Below, piece by piece: positions 1-10,148 of a stretch of DNA of 32,464 nt. A program made the translations under genes and the position numbers. Source of the stretch: Scleroderma bovista (taxonomy: Eukaryota; Basidiomycota; Agaricomycetes; Boletales; Sclerodermataceae); NCBI GenBank assembly GCA_037178675.1, contig JAYMGJ010000444.1, positions 1-32,464 of the forward strand, in the 5' to 3' direction. Every line of letters starts with the position of its first letter. Within the stretch, counting starts at the first letter, position 1. Below the pieces are notes generated by a model. That model was not told the DNA's origin. It saw nothing but the letters and a program-made list of their open reading frames with translations, and made no database searches.

Positions 1-3000
1 ATCTCGACAATATTGTCACAAATACCATCACCAACACAGCTTCGTCTCCTGCACAACAAGCTTCTGAAGTGCAAGATTCTATACCCGATCCTTTCCAGGT
101 AAGGAATAGAAACAATATTGGGTCCAGGTTAACAGAGGTCTCATCCGTCCTCAGGTTCCTCCTACTGATGATGCGAGGAACCTAGTCAGCGGTCTCGAAG
201 TTGCGCAAAAAGACGTATCGCAGATGAAAAATATGCCAGGCAGCATGAACAAGGTGTCCGATGGCGTGAATACATCCCAATCTGTTGTGGATCAATTCGA
301 TAACGTGAATCCATGCCTTCAACCCATTAAAATCTTCATCTCCGTTGTCCAGACAATTTCCGATGTGCGTCCTCTTTCCTTTGGTGCGCACACTACTAAC
401 TACGCTTAGATCCACCCATATGCGAAACTAGCTTTTTGTGCACTATCATGGGCCGCTCAGGTACGTCCCAAAGTTATACGAGATTGCACTGTATGTAATA
501 TGTGGACAGACTATCATTAAACAAGACACGATGGATCAGTCGGTCCGCGGTCTCTTAGATAAAATCATCCATGTCTATACTTTCCTCATCGAACCTCGTA
601 CCGTTGAAAAGGTCACCCAGATAAAGGATCCTCTGTCGAAAATCTCCGAACTGATGCCCAAATGTGTCAACTTCATCCAGAAATATTCTAAAATCAAAAG
701 CTTTTGTATGTCATACTCACACTTCAGTTTCAATGTTCGGCTGATGTCTCTTCATGAAGGGGTAAGAACAAGCGAAGCATGTTGGGGATGAAACCAACAC
801 TGTGATTACTACCTATGGCAACGCGTTGGATGTTTTGACGCAGCAGTGTCGGGACCTTATATCTCGGGATACCTGGGCGACCGTTCACGAGCTGGATGAC
901 AAGGCTGACAATATCTCAGCCAATGTTGGGAACATTTGCGACGTCGTCGGTGACATTCGCAAGGATGTGGAGCACGTGCACATTGGTGTCAAAGACATAC
1001 AACAAGATGTCCAGCGTGTCCTAAATCGAGTCGATGAAATTGAGAATTTATTCTCAAAGACGGGTAAGGATGGTTCCATACGGTTACGACTTGTCCTAAG
1101 CAATTTCCATGCAGATCAAACGGCCACCCTTGACCAGCTCGCCTATGTGGGGGATGCTACATTTGTCGCCGATAAAGTCTGTTTGGAAGGCACGAGGGTT
1201 GATATCCTGGGGGACATTGTAGACTGGATCATTAATTCGGAGCCTGATGCTCCTCAGGTGTTGTGGCTCTATGGCCAGGCAGGCAAAGGGAAGTCAGCCA
1301 TCGCCCATACGATCGCCAGCTGGTTCAAATCTCTTGGAGCCCTTGGGTCGTGTTTCTGCTTCGCCCGCGATCAACAGGCGGAACGTCGCCACGAAAAAAT
1401 ATTCACCACCATCGCACGTAATCTTGCTGATCGTGACCCTACTTTCAAGCGGATCCTAGCCGAGGTCATTGCAAGTGATAAAGCGTTATCCACCACGCGT
1501 GATGTGCGGCAACACTGGGAGAAGTTCATTTTGGGTCCCATTTCCAAAGTTGCAACGTCTTTGGTTGAACGGGTGGTCATTGTGATTGACGCACTCGATG
1601 AGAGCGGTGTCGAGGCATCCCGGAAACAAATTCTTAACATTCTCGCTTCTGCACAGGTTACCAAGCTCCCGTCCAGCATTCGTATTCTCATTACGTCCCG
1701 CCCTTTATCTGATATCACCGAGGCCCTGCAGGACGTTCCACATATCACATCCAGATCCATGGACGACATCTCTAGTGCCGAACGCGATATTCATCTGTAC
1801 GTTTCTGCTCAGCTAGGAAGAAAACTGATGGATCGCTTCACTGGCCAACAAATTTCACGCCTCGTACAGCTGGCGGATGGGTTATTCGAGTGGGCTCGGT
1901 TGGCTTGCGAGTTCATCAAATCACGCAAGGGTGGGTTCACAGCCATGGAGCGATACGAGGACCTGGTCTCTGTCTCGCCTGGAGGAGGAAAAGGACTTTT
2001 GGACGAGATGTACCTTACCATTCTGAGAGACATCATCGAGGACAACCCGAAGGCGCGTGCGCGATTCCACTCTGTGATGCGGCAAATACTGTGGACCCAG
2101 GAGCCTCTCCCAATGGAGTCGTTGAATGCGATGCGGCGCAACTTCCCCGACAATGATCTTTCTGAGGTTGAGGCGATCCTCGACCCGATGGGTGCCCTAC
2201 TGAGTGGCATTGCTGATGTATCAACCCCAGTCCGTGCATTACATGCATCATTCCATGATTTCTTGACCAACCCTGCGCGGAGCATGGAGTTTGCTATCAA
2301 AATGGAAGATGTCCATTGTCAGCTTGCCTGGGCTTGTGTTCAAGTAATGCAAACTGGGCTGTGTTTCAATATCTGTCGATTGCAAACATCGTACCTACCA
2401 AACTCCAAGGTCACTGACCTGGACTGGCGAGTCCATAAATATATCCCTGCCCACTTGTCTTATGCCTGTCGACTCTGGGCTGTTCATGTTCAGGAGGTAC
2501 AGTTTGGGAGGAACTTGGCACGAGAAATGGAGTTGCTGTTGAAGGACAAATTGCTCTTCTGGATTGAAGCACTCAGCCTATTGAAGGTGCTCAATGTTGT
2601 GCCTTCACACCTGGTAACTATAGCTTCATGGCTGGAGGTATGTTTATTATGAATCTGATCCCAACCAACACTGCTAATGAGATTATTTAGAAGGGTGATA
2701 CCTTTAAACAGGTGTCAGCAATAGCAAGAGATGTGATCAAGTTTGTCCATGCATTTAGTGGTGCAATCATGGAAAGCACTCCACACCTGTATATCTCAGC
2801 TCTGCCATTCTCTCCAGTCAAATCCATCATTTATACAGAGTTCTCACCCAAGTACTCAAATTTGGCCCAAATTGTTGATGGAGGAGAGCTACACTGGCCA
2901 AACCTTCAGCTGACAATAAGAGGACATTTTTCCACCTCTGTTACCTTCTCACCAGATGGAAAGAGGATTGCATCAGGTTCATTTGCCAACACCATATGTT

Positions 3001-4529
3001 TGTGGGATGCTGAGACTGGACTGCAGCTGGGTAGCCCTCTCAAAGGGCACACTAACTGGGTAACCTCAGTGGCATTCTCACCAGATGGAAAGAGGATTGC
3101 ATCAGGTTCACATGACAAGACCATATGTTTGTGGGATGCTGAGACTGGATTGCAGCTGGGTAGCCCTCTCACAGGGCACACTGACAGGGTAACCTCAGTG
3201 GCATTCTCACCAGATGGAAAGAGGATTGCATCAGGTTCAGATGACAGCACCATATGTTTGTGGGATGCTGAGACTGGACTGCAGCTGGGTAGCCCTCTCA
3301 CAGGGCACACTCAGCCTGTAACCTCAGTGGCATTCTCACCAGATGGAAAGAGGATTGCATCAGGTTCATATGACAAGACCATATGTTTGTGGGATGCTGA
3401 GACTGGATTGCAGCTGGGTAGTCCTCTCACAGGGCACACTCAGAATGTAACCTCAGTGGCATTCTCACCAGATGGAAACAGGATTGTATCAGGTTCATAT
3501 GACAACACCATATGTTTGTGGGATGCTGACACTGGACTGCAGCTGGGTAGCCCTCTCACAGGGAACACTGAGGGAGTAACCTCAGTGGCATTCTCACCAG
3601 ATGGAAAGAGGATTGCATCAGGTTCAGATGACAGCACCATATGTTTGTGGGATGCTGAGACTGGACTGCAGCTGGGTAGCCCTCTCACAGGGCACACTCA
3701 CCATGTAACCTCAGTGGCATTCTCACCAGATGGAAAGAGGATTGCATCAGGTTCATATGACAACACCATATATTTGTGGGATGCTGAGACTGGACTGCAG
3801 CTGGGTAGCCCTCTCATAGGGCACACTGGGGGAGTAACCTCAGTGGCATTCTCACCAGATGGAAAGAGGATTGCATCAGGTTCATATGACAAGACCATAT
3901 GTTTGTGGGATGCTGAGACTGGACTGCAGCTGGGTAGCCATCTCACAGGGCACACTGAGCAAGTAACCTCAGTGGCATTCTCACCAGATGGAAAGAGGAT
4001 TGCATCAGGTTCAGATGACAGCACCATATGTTTGTGGGATGCTCAGACTCAACTGCAGCCAGGTAGCCCTCTCACAGGGCACACTAACTTGGTAACCTCA
4101 GTGGCATTCTCACCAGATGGGAAGAGAGTTGTGTCTGGCTCAGGTGACAATACTATACATATGTGGGATTGTCCCCCAGATAATGTGGGCAGTCTGTTCT
4201 CCTATCACATTCCAACACAGGCCCTTCTCCCACTCTGCTATTCTCCAAATCCATCTCATGCCTTGCTGGATTCCAATGTGTATACCCACAACACTGATTT
4301 TAACACACAGCACATTAGGGCTTTAGTGGGGTTGCAGAGTGGTGGATGGATTTCTAGCCCAGAAGGTCACCTGCTTCTATGGGTTCCATCATATATGCCA
4401 AGACCATCGTTATATTTACCCAGTACGTTATTTGTTTTAGGGAAACATACCAAGCTTGACTTGAGCAAGATGGTTCATGGTTCCCAATGGGTAAGGTGCC
4501 ACTATCCACAGGATGTAGTAGGAAAATGA
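1..4529 (+). CDS. NACHT-WD40 (NWD) STAND receptor, 5' partial
   Basis: NLR-like signal-transducing NTPase of the fungal NWD class. In this family, ligand sensing by the WD40 part is thought to drive NACHT oligomerisation in self/non-self recognition. Inferred exons are 1-98, 155-364, 410-460, 510-705, 773-2637 and 2691-4529. The introns (45-67 bp) are all GT..AG and all junctions keep frame, giving 1,418 residues in the window; the start codon and any N-terminal effector domain lie upstream. The N-terminal helical region contains the HPYAK block typical of basidiomycete NWD proteins. Walker A (GQAGKGKS) is near residue 352 and Walker B (VVIVIDALDES) near 452. The last intron (2638-2690, GTATGT..TTTAG, branch CTAAT) sits just before the WD region. 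Ten WD40 repeats cover about residues 886-1302. The conserved C-terminal tail (LDLSKMVHGSQW) is intact and ends at TGA 4527-4529. I see no frame break, so it is probably functional. The NWD identity is firm; the biological role is inferred. Confidence 0.9.
2928..4178 (+). repeat. WD40-coding tandem repeat, ten units
   Basis: A first unit of 123 bp is followed by nine units starting every 129 bp without indels (3051, 3180, 3309, 3438, 3567, 3696, 3825, 3954, 4083). Each unit encodes 43 residues built around VTSVAFSPDGKRIASGS and TICLWDAETGLQLGSPL. Units are almost identical at DNA level, including third positions. They differ mainly at the two codons after GH-T (NW, DR, QP, QN, EG, HH, GG, EQ, NL) and at the codons on either side of the Asp in GSxDxT (H/D/Y/G and K/S/N). 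The last unit is more divergent and closes the array. Confidence 0.95.
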
Positions 4530-5490
4530 CTGTTGTAGTTACTAGGAGTGCCTTCACTTCCATTTTCATGTTCCTTCCATTGTAATAATGTCTACAAAAT
4601 TTATGCCCATGTTGAATTGTTTTTGTCCTTAAATTTGGTGTGAATGTAAGTTAGACAGGGGACAAGTGCAGGTTGGAACCAGTATGTACTCACAAAGTGC
4701 CAGCTGCATCAGCACAAAACATGCTTGGTACTTGATGTGGCATGTCAACAAGTATGGGATTCTGAGACATCATAAATACCTAATGAATATGGTTTCATGC
4801 CAAGCTAAGGCTTCTTTAACTACATCAATTGTGACAACAGACAGTACACTGTCAAAGCACCCTAATCACCAATCTAAATATAAGTCATCAGTCAATCATT
4901 CAGCCACTGATTGTTGGTGAGAGAGAGAGAAAGAAGGCACACCTTCAGATGAGCCTGCATGTCAAAGAATAAGTTCTCCAGGTTGACATTCCTATGTGCG
5001 ACGTGTTGACTGTGCAAATACGACACTCCCATCAATATTTACTTGAAACAGCACTCAACTTCGCTAGGTGACATGCATGTGAGCCCATGCACCTGTGTAG
5101 GCCGTGTTATACAGTCAGCAGATGATAACAATTGGCTGTGCTACATGGGCTGGCAGAAGTGAGGCTTATGACTGGGGCTTTCCTGTATCACATGGGTCAG
5201 CCCCCGACAGCATTGTCACCAAGTGACAATGGTGGGCCCATGGCTCTGTTGTCATCATGGGGTAGGGTGAAAGTCTTAAGCCGGACAAATTGGTGTCATC
5301 GTGAAAATACTCGGGCTGAGAGGAGTAGCATACCAATAGAATAAGTGAGCCAGTATGCAATGGAGGCAGTGTGGTGGAAATCTGATGGCAGCAATAACAC
5401 CATAGTGAGCCAGTCAATCAGCATTGTGGCATGGTCAACAGTGCAGCAAAGTCAACACTCCAGCATGTTCAACATCCTGGCACAGTCAAC
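4530..5490. other. Intergenic, no gene seen
   Basis: AT-rich sequence downstream of the NWD stop. Only short open frames without family features are present. A short GA run is at about 4919-4933. The phrase GGCA(T/C)(A)GTCAAC recurs around 5429-5490, just before the 16-bp tandem repeat. I see nothing else. Confidence 0.6.
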
Positions 5491-5567
5491 CGATGAGATG
5501 TTGTGCCAATGAGATGTGGTGCCAATGAGATGTGGTGCCAATGAGATGTGGTGCCAATGAGATGTTG
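5491..5567. repeat. 16-bp tandem repeat, about five copies
   Basis: Four exact-length units of TGCCAATGAGATGTGG (the last ending TTG) lie at 5504-5567, preceded by a partial unit GATGAGATGTTG. The first and last copies share the TTG variant and the middle ones have TGG, which suggests expansion from the centre. Confidence 0.9.
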
Positions 5568-5689
5568 TGCCGCTGATGCAGTGCCGGATGTTATGTGTCA
5601 GCTGCATCAATTTAGTTCTGGTGGTTCCTCATGCCGGATCTTGGCCTAACAGTAGTTAGTTAACACTATATCCACGGTGATACATCTAT

Positions 5690-6370
5690 ATAGAGGACAT
5701 AGTATCTAGGGCCTGATGGGTATACAGGGAGATCAACCTTGCAGCCCATCACACTCAATGGGAAGCCTATTCACAGGCCTGCCCAACTATATAGTTGTTC
5801 CCACATTGAGGGCTTATTTAATCCTCTGGGACACCCCATTCATGGCTTGTCACTTTAAAATGTACTTGCAAGGTTTGCCTGCATAGCTAGATAACACCTC
5901 TGCTAGGGCCTGCCCAATGCTATGGGATATCATGGCCATTGCCTGTCAGACTGAACCCATATGCTGGGTGCACTGACTATAAATGACACAGTCTCCAGGG
6001 CTTGCCCACAGTTATGGGACACCACACCTGTGGCTAGCACCCCTTAAAGGTACAGTCTCCGCACAGCCCATTGGAATGCAAGGGAGAATAGTTCCATGGC
6101 CCTTTGGTAAGAAAGGGACTCTGTTGTTACAGCCTGATCAAAGCCTGAAACACACTATTCCTCTGGCCTGCCAATAGAAACAGCAAACCATATTTAGGGC
6201 CTGATGCAAAGCACGGGACACTGGCACTGCAGCCCTCCTACTCACTCCTATTTGTTGGGCTCTATAATAGAATAGAGAACACTATATCCAGGGCCTCCTG
6301 CTCTTATAGATGATATGGTGCCTGGGGCTGTTATGTAATCATGGGACACCATCATGGGCTTGACACATTG
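5690..6370. repeat. Degenerate GGCCTG..CCCA minisatellite-like region
   Basis: The phrases AGGGCCTG, CTTGCCCA/CCTGCCCA and ATGGGACACC recur at irregular spacing of roughly 60-100 bp (for example about 5708, 5776, 5905, 5997, 6198 and 6290). Copies are too diverged to define a unit by eye. No coding region is supported here. From 6370 to 6900 I see only a CTGCTGGCCAC-rich stretch. Confidence 0.4.
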
Positions 6371-6903
6371 TGTGACACCAATTTAGCAGTGTGCCTTGGG
6401 AACTCCAGGAGCGGGGCCTACTCTGCTACTTCTAGCCCCTTGGCCACAAGTCCATGGCTACCCTGCTGCTTTGGCCACCATGCTGCTAACAGTCCTTCGT
6501 CAGCAGTGGCCATCCCTGGTTCTCTGGCCACATTGCTGCAGCATACCGTTCGTTTGCTGTGATACCGCAGCTGTACTTGTCATAGTGGCAGCCACCACTG
6601 CTGCCCAGCTATGATTGGTTACAGCCATCACAGCTGCAAACTTGACGACCAGCATAAGGTATCAACTTGCGGCACCCATTGTATTGGAAGATGCAGATGA
6701 CACCTCCACCCGGACATGTGCTATTCCCATTCATGCCAATGTGTTCCCTGTGTGATTTCTGCCTTATTGTTAACCTGGCCAGGTGTTGCAGCCGCAGCTC
6801 AGATTTTGGCCAGCAACATTATATCACATGTGTCGCTTTGGCTGATATTTGATTAACCAATTATTGTTGTGATGAACATATATGTGTATTCATACAATAT
6901 TTA

Positions 6904-7259
6904 CCTACGGTGGTGCTCCAAAGACTCCTCCCATTTCTGCTGCAATGCATTTGGTGCACAGGTTAGCATCTCAATGTCCTCCATCCTTTCTGCACAATGC
7001 TGCATCACCTCCATATGATATTTGAGGGCATTGTCCGAGCTCCGCAAGATATTGTTGCAGAAGTACCATGCATTTGACAAGGCCTCGTCTGAGATATACC
7101 CAACAGTGAGTAGAATGGTGAGCTTTCTATCAGCAACCTTGGCAAAGCTTTAGTATCTAACACAACATGAATAAGGGAGCATACCAGGTCTGCTGGAAAG
7201 AATGCCTCTGCCCTGATACCATGTCCTGCAGTGGCCGCATGCTGTACCCTGCCGTACAT
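6904..7259 (-). pseudogene. Possible coding remnant with one intron
   Basis: On the minus strand a frame ending in PADL meets a GTATGC splice donor. A 58-bp intron-like stretch with TACTAA follows and ends in TAG. The frame then continues as a helical, charged segment (ISDEALSNAWYFCNN, later EVMQHCAERMEDIE) down to about 6904. Codon use and amphipathic character look coding, but no start, stop or family is recognisable. It may be an exon pair from a decayed element gene. Confidence 0.25.
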
Positions 7260-7393
7260 GCGCTGTGGCCATTAACCCACCACAAGTTTTCCATGTGCTG
7301 GAGTACACAGCAATCGGTGATGTTCACTCCATGGATGCCATTGCCATTGAGGCACCACACACCTTCACTCTGACAGAACCAGCAGAGCAAGAG

Positions 7394-8141
7394 AGATGTG
7401 ATCACAGACATTCCTGCTGGTGGTCAACACGGATCAAGTTGGAACCGACTGTTGACACTGAAAATGATGAGAAGCTCCCAGGAGCATCAGCCTTGAGGAG
7501 AAACCATTGTGAATGAGTGGTCCATATGCACACACCTGCAGAAGGAAGAAAAGTAGCTGGGGAAGAAGAGAAGTGTACACAGTGCAAGGAGAGAAATTTA
7601 CTGTGTGCTGTCCAGGTTGAACACTCGACCTGGTTTGCAGTAAGTCTCTCTCTTTGCACTGTGCACACTTGTCTTCCTTCCCAGCTACTTCAAATCCTTC
7701 TGCAGGTGCATATGGACCACTCATTAGTGTTGCCGTGAGGTGAGGTTGAGGTTACCTTGAGGTAAAAGTGGCGATGCACCTCATAATCTAAGGTGAGGTT
7801 GAGGTACATAGCCACTTGAGGTGAACAAACCTCATAAACATATTTGGCTCTTGTTGCACAGCAATTTTAACAGATATAGAAGCGGTCAACTTGAGGTAGA
7901 AAGGTGAAGGTTCCGTTAAGGTGAGGTTACGCCACCTCATTTAACCAATATGGAAATGAGGTGTACCTTACCTCAACCTCACCTTTTTGTGACCTTACCT
8001 CGCGGCAACACTACCACTCATCAGTGATGGTTTCTCCTCAAGGCTGATGCTCCTGGGAGCTTCTCATCATTTTCAGTGTCGACAGTTGGTTCCAACTTGA
8101 TCCGCGTTGACTGCTGGCGGGAATGGCTGCGATCACATGAT
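7394..8141. mobile_element. Foldback (inverted-repeat) element interrupted by a hAT MITE
   Basis: The left arm (about 7394-7604) is the reverse complement, at roughly 80-90% identity, of a right arm now split into 7637-7724 and 8022-8141. The arms meet at a short spacer (7605-7636) that itself forms a CCAGGT/ACCTGG hairpin. Without the inserted MITE the foldback is about 450 bp. Each arm reads as a Cys-rich peptide with the pattern KCxQCKERxLL, so the element seems to contain an inverted duplication of a gene fragment. No target duplication was identified for the foldback itself. Confidence 0.75.
7725..8013. mobile_element. hAT-type MITE, 289 bp, TSD CCACTCAT
   Basis: The element begins TAGTGTTGCCGTGAGGTGAG and ends with the near-complement (..CGCGGCAACACTA). 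It is bounded by an 8-bp direct duplication CCACTCAT at 7717-7724 and 8014-8021. An 8-bp duplication and a TAGTGTTG-type terminus are hallmarks of the hAT superfamily. Subterminal regions are packed with GAGGT/ACCTC hexamer-like motifs in both orientations. It has no coding capacity, so it would need a transposase supplied in trans. Confidence 0.9.
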
Positions 8142-8327
8142 GATAGTGCTGAATTGTTCATTGTGCCAAACTGTTAACTGTGCCGAAATGATAAGGGTCA
8201 ATTTGGACACCATGAACACTTCATTCAAAATTCAGAAATCAAATATTCAACAGTCACATGATCTATGCATGTGACATGGCAACAGTGGCTGTGGTGGTTG
8301 TCATCCAGTTTGCCCTTGCCCCTCATC

Positions 8328-9586
8328 ATGTCCAGCTCCTCTGGACGCTCTAATCGCTCCCTGCGATCCAAAGGAGCTCCTGAACCCATTGATCCGATAA
8401 CTTGCGAAAAGGCGACTCAGAGGAAGGCTGCAGCAAGGTGGGAGGCCGAAGAAGAATATGCCTTGGTGCTTTATTTGGAGCAACAAATAGCCGGAGCTGG
8501 GGATGGAGTAAACTTTGCAAAGAAACACTTCGCTGGTGCTGCTCAACACTTGAAGGATACCTTCACAGTGAAGCAAGGTGGTGAGAAGACTGCCAGTGCT
8601 TGCCATACAAAGTGGGGGAACATAAGTGTGATTTCTTATCTATGCGCTATCTAGGGTGCTACTGATGAAATCTTACAGCTGAGGGATGATTACCAGGCAG
8701 TCCTGGCTCTCAAGAACACATCTGGATTTTCCTGGTGTGACACCAATGGAGCTGGGATGCTCAAATCGGATCCTATTTGGCAAGGTTATGTCAAGGTATG
8801 GCGCTACTGTACTGCATGCAAAAAACACTCATTCTAGCTCTAACGTAGTCGCACCAACATGCAAAGCATTTCCGAGATAAGGGCTTCCTCCCCCTTGAGG
8901 TTATGGAACGGATAATGCCATCAAAAAGCAAGGGTATGCATATCTTCCGTCCTGGCAGCACATCCTCCACACCAGCGCCTCTGAGCACAGTAACCCCTCC
9001 ATCTCCAGTGAATCAGACTCCTGTGGCCACCACCAGTCAAGCGGTGGCCTCTACTTGCGCCATCCAGCCCTCAACCACACAAGTGCCTCATGATATTTCA
9101 GCTGCACTATCCACACCATCCTCATTCCTTGCATCTTCAGATCATGGCTCCAATTCCTCGTCAGTCTTGACAAGCATTAGCCAGGGGAAGCGCAAAGCTG
9201 GTACCATGTTGGGTGCTGGATCAACTGTGGACAGTGCAGCTTCAGACACATCCCGAAAGTGGATCCGTGGTCCCTCAGCTACTGCTACTGCACAGATGGA
9301 GGGAGTAGAAGTAATGAAGCAAATCTCACAGACGGTGGAAGGCATGTCCAAAGTGTTCGCTTCCTCGGGCATCACCATCACTACCAACAATGTTTTCCAA
9401 CAAGCCATTGTGGTGCTCACAACTCACGAAGGGGATGTTTTGGTGGACGACTACTTAGACCTCACTGAGTATCTCACTACACTGGCTAATAAACAACAGG
9501 TGACTATTTTTGCTGGTTTAGGGCATGTAGCCTGCAAACATTGGCTGGAGAAACACCTTGTGGAGATGGCAAAGAAATCTGCTTAG
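8328..9586 (+). CDS. Myb/SANT-like DNA-binding domain protein
   Basis: Three exons are inferred: 8328-8627, 8679-8795 and 8849-9586. They give 384 residues. Intron 1 (8628-8678, 51 bp) has a weak GTGATT donor with a TACTGAT branch and an ACAG acceptor. Intron 2 (8796-8848, 53 bp) is GTATGG..GTAG. The start at 8328 (MSSSSGRSNRS) is preferred over an in-frame ATG at 8265, whose extension is Trp/Leu-rich and unlike the family. Residues 37-160 match the Myb/SANT-like fold common in plants and basidiomycetes: RWEAEEE with W38, CHTKW with W96, NTSGFSW, and then HAKHFRDKGF. A Ser/Thr/Pro-rich linker follows, then a C-terminal helical region. Such proteins are often expanded alongside transposons, so a role in binding element DNA is possible but unproven. 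No disabling change was seen. Confidence 0.7.
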
Positions 9587-9614
9587 TTGTAACATTGTTT
9601 CACATAATGAACCT

Positions 9615-10147
9615 ACATTGTACCATACTTTACGGCCAGCGGTGGTTGACAATCGGCCATATCTTATGGGCCAGCGGGGGTCAGGTCGGACTACAGGGTG
9701 TTGCCATGATATATGGTCTGGCCTGTGTGTGGAATTGTCACCATAATACACGGTCCAGCCTGGGGGTGGGTCACCCATAATATAGGGTCGGGCCAGGATG
9801 CAGGTATCACCATAGTGTATGGTCCAGCCAGGGTGTGTAGTTTAACCATGATATACAGTCTGGCCTGGGTGTGGGTGTCACCATAGTTTATGGTCAGGCC
9901 AGGGTACCAGTGTCACCATCATATAGGGCCTGGCCTGGGTGCAGGTGTCACCATAATGTATGGTCTGGCCAGGGTACCAGTGTCACCATAATATACAATC
10001 CGGCCTGGGTGTGGGTGTCACCATAGTTTATGGTCAGGCCAGGGTACCAGTGTCACCATAGTGTACAGTCCAGCCAGGGTACCGGTGTCACCATAGTGTA
10101 TGGTCCGGCCAGGGTACTGGTGTCACTGTAATATACAATCTGGCCTC
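9615..10147. repeat. 35-bp minisatellite, about 15 copies
   Basis: The unit is roughly GTGTCACCATAGTGTATGGT followed by CYGGCCAGGGTACCG. It repeats at about 35-bp spacing with clear copies at 9750-10147, while copies before 9750 are degenerate. Two alternating sub-types, CCAGGGTACC and CCTGGGTGYGG, suggest higher-order expansion. The array runs into the first recognisable exon of the Ulp1-like gene. Confidence 0.9.
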
Positions 10148-10148
10148 T

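Noticed and set aside
2712..2714. Separate WD40 gene starting with GTG at 2712
   Set aside because: An intron at 2638-2690 joins it in frame to the NACHT exon, and the sequence across the junction fits the NWD family.
2906..4027. Open frames antisense to the WD40 array
   Set aside because: They are shadows of the conserved WD40 codons: the same peptide repeats with the 43-residue period and it has no features of its own.
7725..8013. TA target duplication for the MITE
   Set aside because: A TA dinucleotide can be read at both ends, but the 8-bp CCACTCAT duplication and TAG..CTA termini explain the boundaries better.
8628..8654. A 27-bp intron in the SANT gene (ending at the first TAG)
   Set aside because: Too short for a fungal intron. 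The acceptor at 8677-8678 gives a 51-bp intron with a branch point and better family spacing.
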